Shown here: positions 59,899 through 64,000 of the stretch, one piece after another
How the letters are laid out: every line of letters starts with the position of its first letter
Numbering within the stretch: position 1 is the stretch's first letter
NCBI RefSeq assembly: GCF_040640155.1
Contig: NZ_JBFABE010000013.1
Location: 89,615 to 153,614, forward strand
Direction: 5' to 3'
Origin: Streptosporangium sp040640155
GTDB lineage: Bacteria > Actinomycetota > Actinomycetes > Streptosporangiales > Streptosporangiaceae
DNA: 64,000 bases
Position numbers and translations under genes: made by a program
Notes under the pieces: model-generated
Database searches by the model: none
What the model was told of the DNA's origin: nothing
The model's input: the letters and a program-made list of their open reading frames with translations, nothing else

Positions 59899-61035
59899 AT
59901 GAAGTTCGCGAAGCTGGCCACCGCGGCGGTGAGCCTGGCCCTTGCCATGGGGGTGACGGCCTGTGGCTCCACCGTCAAGACCTCGGAGCAGGGCGCGACG
60001 AGCGAGGCCTCGGCCGCGCCCGCCGACACCCTGGTCGGGGTGACGATGCCCACCAAGTCGTCCGAGCGCTGGATCCACGACGGTGACAACGTCAAGGGCG
60101 CCCTGGAGAAGCTGGGCTACAAGGTCGACCTCCAGTACGCCGAGAACGACATCCCCACCCAGGCCAGCCAGATCGAGAACCAGATCACCCGCGGCGCCAA
60201 GCTGCTGATCGTCGCCTCGATCGACGGCACCGCGCTCACCACCCAGCTCCAGCAGGCCGCCGACAAGAAGATCCCGGTGATCGCCTACGACCGGCTGATC
60301 CGCAACTCGCCGAACGTCGACTACTACGCCACCTTCGACAACTACAAGGTCGGCGTGCAGCAGGCGACCTCGCTGCTGGTCGGCCTCAAGCTGAAGAAGG
60401 AGGACGGCTCCGACGGCGACGCCAAGGGCCCGTTCAACGTCGAGATCTTCGCCGGCTCGCCCGACGACAACAACGCCACGTTCTTCTACAACGGCGCGAT
60501 GGACACCCTCAAGCCGTACATCGACAACGGCACCCTGGTCGTCAAGAGCAAGCAGACCGACTTCAAGACCGTCGCGATCCTGCGCTGGGACCCGGCCACC
60601 GCGCAGAAGCGCATGGAGGACCTGATCACCAAGTACTACTCCGGCGACACCAAGGTCCAGGGCGTGCTCTCCCCGTACGACGGCCTGTCCATCGGCATCC
60701 TGTCGGCGCTCAAGAGCAGCGGCTACGGCACCTCCGGCCAGCCCTACCCGATCGTGACCGGCCAGGACGGCGAGGTCGCCTCGGTCAAGTCGATCATCGC
60801 CGGTGAGCAGTACGCGACGATCTACAAGGACACCCGCCAGCTCGCCGCGGTCACCGTCGAGATGGCCGACGCCCTGCTCAAGGGCGGCAAGCCCGAGGTG
60901 AACAACACCAAGGACTACGACAACGGCAACAAGGTCGTCCCCTCCAACCTGCTGGAGTCGGTGATCGTGTACAAGGACAACTACAAGAAGGTCCTCGTCG
61001 ACTCCGGCTACTACACCGAGGACCAGCTCAAGTAG
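59899..61035 (+). CDS. ChvE-type sugar-binding lipoprotein
   Basis: ATG 59899, with GGAGG eight bases upstream; the longer frame would start inside the operator. 378 residues. The lipoprotein signal ends at a cysteine near residue 23 (LALAMGVTACGS). The body is a family-2/4 periplasmic binding protein of the ChvE/multiple monosaccharide type: VGVTMPTKSSERWIHDGDNVKGALEKLGY, QIENQITRGAKLLIVASIDGTAL, VIAYDRLIRNSPNVDYYATFDNYKVG, and the late YATIYKDTRQLAAVTVEMADALL. L-arabinose and/or D-galactose/xylose are expected ligands. It is likely the most expressed gene of its operon because a strong hairpin follows. Confidence 0.95.
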   Translation: MKFAKLATAAVSLALAMGVTACGSTVKTSEQGATSEASAAPADTLVGVTMPTKSSERWIHDGDNVKGALEKLGYKVDLQYAENDIPTQASQIENQITRGAKLLIVASIDGTALTTQLQQAADKKIPVIAYDRLIRNSPNVDYYATFDNYKVGVQQATSLLVGLKLKKEDGSDGDAKGPFNVEIFAGSPDDNNATFFYNGAMDTLKPYIDNGTLVVKSKQTDFKTVAILRWDPATAQKRMEDLITKYYSGDTKVQGVLSPYDGLSIGILSALKSSGYGTSGQPYPIVTGQDGEVASVKSIIAGEQYATIYKDTRQLAAVTVEMADALLKGGKPEVNNTKDYDNGNKVVPSNLLESVIVYKDNYKKVLVDSGYYTEDQLK

Positions 61036-61066
61036 GACCAGATCGGCACGACGGCGGACGGCACAC

Positions 61067-61102
61067 CCGGCCGGCGGCGACCCTTCCGTCGCCGCCGGCC
61101 GG
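61067..61102 (+). terminator. Intercistronic hairpin after the binding-protein gene
   Basis: A perfect 15-base stem (arms CCGGCCGGCGGCGAC at 61067-61081 and its exact complement at 61088-61102) closes a 6-base loop between the binding-protein and ATPase genes. It likely attenuates or protects the upstream mRNA, so that binding protein is made in excess, as for malE-malF. It would be a partial, not full, terminator. Confidence 0.75.
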
Positions 61103-61142
61103 ATGCTCGAAAGACGGAGGGGACCTTGCGAAGGCGGGCGGC

Positions 61143-62672
61143 ATGACCGACGACATACTCCGGATGCGCGGGATCACCAAGACGTTCCCGGGCGTCAAAG
61201 CCCTGCAGGACGTCAACCTGGCCGTCCGCAGGGGCGAGATACACGCGATCTGCGGGGAGAACGGCGCCGGCAAGTCGACGCTGATGAAGGTCCTCTCAGG
61301 CGTGTACCCGCACGGCTCGTACGAGGGAGAGATCCTCTTCGAGGGCGAGCAGTGCCGCTTCTCCGACATCAGGGACAGCGAGAAGCTCGGCATCGTGATC
61401 ATCCATCAGGAGCTGGCGCTCAGCCCGTACCTGTCGATCGCGGAGAACATCTTCCTCGGCAACGAGCGGACGACCCGGGGCCTGATCGACTGGAACCGGA
61501 CCAACGCCGAGGCCGCAGAGCTGCTGGAGCGCGTCGGGCTCCGGGAGAACCCGACGACGCTCGCGATGGACATCGGGGTGGGCAAGCAGCAGCTCGTGGA
61601 GATCGCCAAGGCGCTCTCCAAGCGGGTGCGGCTGCTCATCCTCGACGAGCCGACCGCCTCGCTCAACGACGAGGACTCCGCGCACCTGCTCGACCTGCTG
61701 CGCGGGCTGCGCGACGAGGGCATCACCTCGGTGATCATCTCGCACAAGCTGAACGAGATCCGGGCCATCGCCGACACCACCACGATCCTGCGGGACGGGC
61801 GGACGATCGAGACCCTGGACATGCGCGGCGACGACATCAGCGAGGACCGCATCATCTCCGGCATGGTCGGCCGCGACCTGGAGCACCGCTTCCCGCCGCA
61901 CGAGCCGGACATCGGCGAGGAGGTGCTGCGGATCGAGGACTGGACCGTGCACAGCCCCGTCGACCCCGACCGCGTCGTGGTCGACCGCGCCGGCCTGACG
62001 CTGCGGCGCGGCGAGATCGTCGGCCTGGCCGGGCTCATGGGCGCCGGCCGCACCGAGCTGGCGATGAGCGTGTTCGGCCGCAGCTACGGCGTGAACATCT
62101 CCGGCCGCGCCTACAAGAACGGGCGGGAGATCAGGCTCCGCACGGTCGGCGAGGCGATCGCCCACGGCATCGCGTACGCCACCGAGGACCGCAAGCGCTA
62201 CGGGCTGAACCTGATCGACGACATCAAGCGCAACGTCTCGGCCGCGGCGCTGGGCAAGCTCGCCAGGCGCGGCTGGGTGGACGACAACAGGGAGTACGAG
62301 GTCGCCGACGGCTACCGGGAGAGCATGAACATCAAGGCTCCCAGCGTGCTGTCGGTCACCGGGAAGCTGAGCGGCGGCAACCAGCAGAAGGTCGTGCTGT
62401 CGAAGTGGATCTTCACCGACGCCGACGTGCTGATCCTCGACGAGCCGACCCGCGGCATCGACGTGGGTGCCAAGTACGAGATCTACTCGATCATCAACCG
62501 GCTCGCCGACCAGGGAAAGGCCGTTCTGGTCATCTCCTCGGAGCTTCCCGAGCTGCTGGGCGTCTGTGACCGCGTCTACGCCATGTCGGCCGGTCGCATC
62601 ACCGGCGAGGTCTCCCGCGCGGAGGCCACCCCGGAGCGGCTCATGCAGTTCATGACCAAGGAAAAGGAATAG
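61143..62672 (+). CDS. ChvE-type importer double ATPase (GguA-like)
   Basis: 509 residues from ATG 61143. The first nucleotide site has Walker A GENGAGKSTLMKVLSG and LLILDEPTASLN. The second half has GLMGAGRTELAMSVF (degenerate Walker A, usual for this class), signature LSGGNQQKVVLSKW and VLILDEPTRGIDVGAK. Typical of the GguA/XylG-type ATPase for monosaccharides. It is followed by its permease after 9 bases. Confidence 0.95.
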   Translation: MTDDILRMRGITKTFPGVKALQDVNLAVRRGEIHAICGENGAGKSTLMKVLSGVYPHGSYEGEILFEGEQCRFSDIRDSEKLGIVIIHQELALSPYLSIAENIFLGNERTTRGLIDWNRTNAEAAELLERVGLRENPTTLAMDIGVGKQQLVEIAKALSKRVRLLILDEPTASLNDEDSAHLLDLLRGLRDEGITSVIISHKLNEIRAIADTTTILRDGRTIETLDMRGDDISEDRIISGMVGRDLEHRFPPHEPDIGEEVLRIEDWTVHSPVDPDRVVVDRAGLTLRRGEIVGLAGLMGAGRTELAMSVFGRSYGVNISGRAYKNGREIRLRTVGEAIAHGIAYATEDRKRYGLNLIDDIKRNVSAAALGKLARRGWVDDNREYEVADGYRESMNIKAPSVLSVTGKLSGGNQQKVVLSKWIFTDADVLILDEPTRGIDVGAKYEIYSIINRLADQGKAVLVISSELPELLGVCDRVYAMSAGRITGEVSRAEATPERLMQFMTKEKE

Positions 62673-62681
62673 GGGAACACG

Positions 62682-63935
62682 ATGAGCAGCGGCAAGGTCC
62701 CGACAGAAACCGCGCCACCGACCGGCGGCCTTCCCCTGGTGCCCGCCAAGACACCGGCCGGCCGGTTCTCGGTCAACCTGCGGCAGAGCGGCATCTACAT
62801 CGCCTTCGCACTGATCATCGTGCTGTTCTCCGTCCTGACCGACGGTGAGCTGCTCAGCCCGCAGAACATCTCCAACATCGTGGTGCAGAACTCCTACATC
62901 CTGATCCTGGCGATCGGCATGATCCTGATCATCATCGCCGGTCACATCGACCTCTCGGTCGGATCGGTGGTGGGGCTCACCGGCGCGATCGCGGCGGTGC
63001 TCATGGTCGACATGGACGTGGCGTGGCCGCTGGCGATCCTCGTCACGCTGATCGCCGGCGCGCTGATCGGGGCCTGGCAGGGCTACTGGATCGCCTACTT
63101 CGGCATCCCGGCGTTCATCGTCACCCTGGCCGGAATGCTGATCTTCAGGGCGCTGACCCTGACCGTGCTCGGCAACCAGGGCATCGGCCCCTTCCCCGAC
63201 GAGGTGCGGACCCTGGCCAACGGCTTCGTGCCCGGCTACCTCGGCAACATCGGCCTGGGCCCGCTCGGCGGCGCCGACCTGCTGACGCTGCTGGTCGGCC
63301 TGGTCGTGGTGGGCGGGCTGGCCCTGACCCAGTGGCGGGCCCGCCAGGCCCGGCTGGGCTACCGGCAGAAGGTCGACGCGCTGCCGCTGTTCCTGCTGAA
63401 GATCGGTGCCGCCGCCGCGGTGGTGATGGTGGTCCTCGTCCAGCTCGCCCGGTTCAAGAACCTGCCCTGGGTGCTGGTTCTGCTGGCCCTCCTGGTGCTG
63501 GGCTACACGCTGATGACCAACCGCGCCGTGTTCGGCCGTCACATCTACGCCATCGGCGGCAACCTGAACGCGGCGAGCCTGTCCGGCATCAAGGTCAAGT
63601 CCGTCACCTTCTGGATCTTCGTCAACATGGGGGTGCTCGCCGCGCTCGCCGGGATCATCTTCGCCGGGCGGCTGAACCAGGCCGGTCCGACCGCGGGCGG
63701 CAACTTCGAGCTGGACGCCATCGCGGCCGCGTTCATCGGCGGCGCCGCCGTCCAGGGCGGGGTGGGCAGGGTGGTCGGCGCCCTGACCGGCGGCCTCATC
63801 ATGGCCGTGATCAACAACGGCATGTCGCTGATCGGCGCGCCCAGCGAGCGGGTCATGCTCTTCAAGGGCCTGGTCCTGCTCGCCGCCGTGGCCCTGGACG
63901 TCTGGACCAAGCGCCGCGCCGGCGGGGGCCGCTGA
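62682..63935 (+). CDS. ChvE-type importer permease (GguB-like)
   Basis: 417 residues with about ten membrane segments; the long hydrophilic section near the middle (VDALPLFLLKIGAAAAVVMVV and preceding QWRARQARLGYRQK) is typical of GguB/XylH. The hallmark LAIGMILIIIAGHIDLSVGSVVGLTG and the late ELDAIAAAFIGGAAVQGGVGRVVGALTGG are intact. It completes a ChvE-GguA-GguB importer, which in Agrobacterium takes up several monosaccharides. It ends 7 bases before the RNase J-like fragment. Confidence 0.95.
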   Translation: MSSGKVPTETAPPTGGLPLVPAKTPAGRFSVNLRQSGIYIAFALIIVLFSVLTDGELLSPQNISNIVVQNSYILILAIGMILIIIAGHIDLSVGSVVGLTGAIAAVLMVDMDVAWPLAILVTLIAGALIGAWQGYWIAYFGIPAFIVTLAGMLIFRALTLTVLGNQGIGPFPDEVRTLANGFVPGYLGNIGLGPLGGADLLTLLVGLVVVGGLALTQWRARQARLGYRQKVDALPLFLLKIGAAAAVVMVVLVQLARFKNLPWVLVLLALLVLGYTLMTNRAVFGRHIYAIGGNLNAASLSGIKVKSVTFWIFVNMGVLAALAGIIFAGRLNQAGPTAGGNFELDAIAAAFIGGAAVQGGVGRVVGALTGGLIMAVINNGMSLIGAPSERVMLFKGLVLLAAVALDVWTKRRAGGGR

Positions 63936-63941
63936 CACCGG

Positions 63942-64000
63942 GTCATGCTGATGTCCGACTCGACCAACGCCGAGGTGCCGGGCTTCGTCACCAGCGAGCG
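63942..64000 (+). pseudogene. 5'-truncated RNase J-like fragment (continues past the window)
   Basis: Directly after the permease stop and in the same frame, codons from 63942 read VMLMSDSTNAEVPGFVTSER to the end of the window. DSTNAE-PGF-TSER is the conserved sequence of the metallo-beta-lactamase/beta-CASP region of RNase J, normally about residue 200 of a ~560-residue enzyme. The missing upstream part is not here: the permease ends 6 bases before. So this is either a 5'-truncated remnant, a rearrangement joint, or an assembly joint. ATG 63945 could serve as a fortuitous start, but the enzyme's metal-binding HxHxDH motif would be absent. Confidence 0.7.

Overview
The window is very GC-rich DNA with strong G/C bias at third codon positions, GTG and TTG starts, 4-base ATGA/GTGA gene overlaps, Tat-like and lipoprotein secretion signals, a two-domain secreted glycoside hydrolase, a streptogrisin-like protease, a PPOX-type putative F420 enzyme and many LacI/ROK/LysR/PucR regulators. 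This points to a saprophytic mycelial actinomycete. I lean towards Streptosporangiales, but the sequence alone does not prove it. No rRNA, tRNA, CRISPR array, integrase or prophage was recognised.

Layout. 1-2533: a DrrAB-type ABC exporter diverging from its probable TetR repressor. 2655-5301: a PucR-type regulator, a structured intergenic element, a small secreted protein and a PGPGW-type membrane protein. 5766-9038: a secreted GH74 xyloglucanase with two almost identical FN3 modules and a CBM2. 9269-10194: SoxR and a PPOX oxidoreductase diverging around a perfect SoxR box. 10299-16116: a LacI regulator diverging from a GH51 arabinofuranosidase plus a sugar ABC importer. 16136-18195: patatin-like, P-loop kinase-like and small membrane proteins. 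18665-21215: a LysR regulator and a secreted S1 protease that share a CCATAACGT motif. 21426-25684: an unknown protein, a ROK regulator, a GNAT and a membrane protein. 25727-28152: two GT9 glycosyltransferases. 28437-29745: separate RibD-like deaminase and reductase genes. 29923-32068: AIM24-like and DUF89/ARMT1-like proteins.

32165-48096 looks like one catabolic island. A cupin-XRE regulator faces a coupled reverse-strand set: amidohydrolase, SnoaL-like, TIGR04076-like, luciferase-like monooxygenase, then kynureninase and kynurenine 3-monooxygenase. Diverging from it is a complete Opp-type importer followed by a second, paralogous amidohydrolase and a LacI regulator. Tryptophan dioxygenase, a recognisable kynurenine formamidase and 3-hydroxyanthranilate dioxygenase are all absent, so the true substrate is open. 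48264-49538 is an IS4-type transposase relative whose catalytic residues are partly lost although the frame is open.

50955-63935 is an L-arabinose regulon. A LacI-type regulator (AraR-like), a YtfR/YtfT/YjfF-type importer without its own binding protein, and araB-araD-araA lie on the reverse strand. A complete ChvE/GguA/GguB-type importer diverges from them. Three copies of a TGTTARCGYTCACA operator sit at araB, at the regulator and at the binding-protein gene. The GH51 enzyme at 11480 releases arabinose that this regulon could import and convert to xylulose 5-phosphate. The right edge holds a 5'-truncated RNase J-like coding fragment.

A theme across the window is short in-frame tandem repeats, often Gly-X-Y/collagen-like, inserted in loops or tails of at least ten unrelated enzymes, together with matching non-coding minisatellites.
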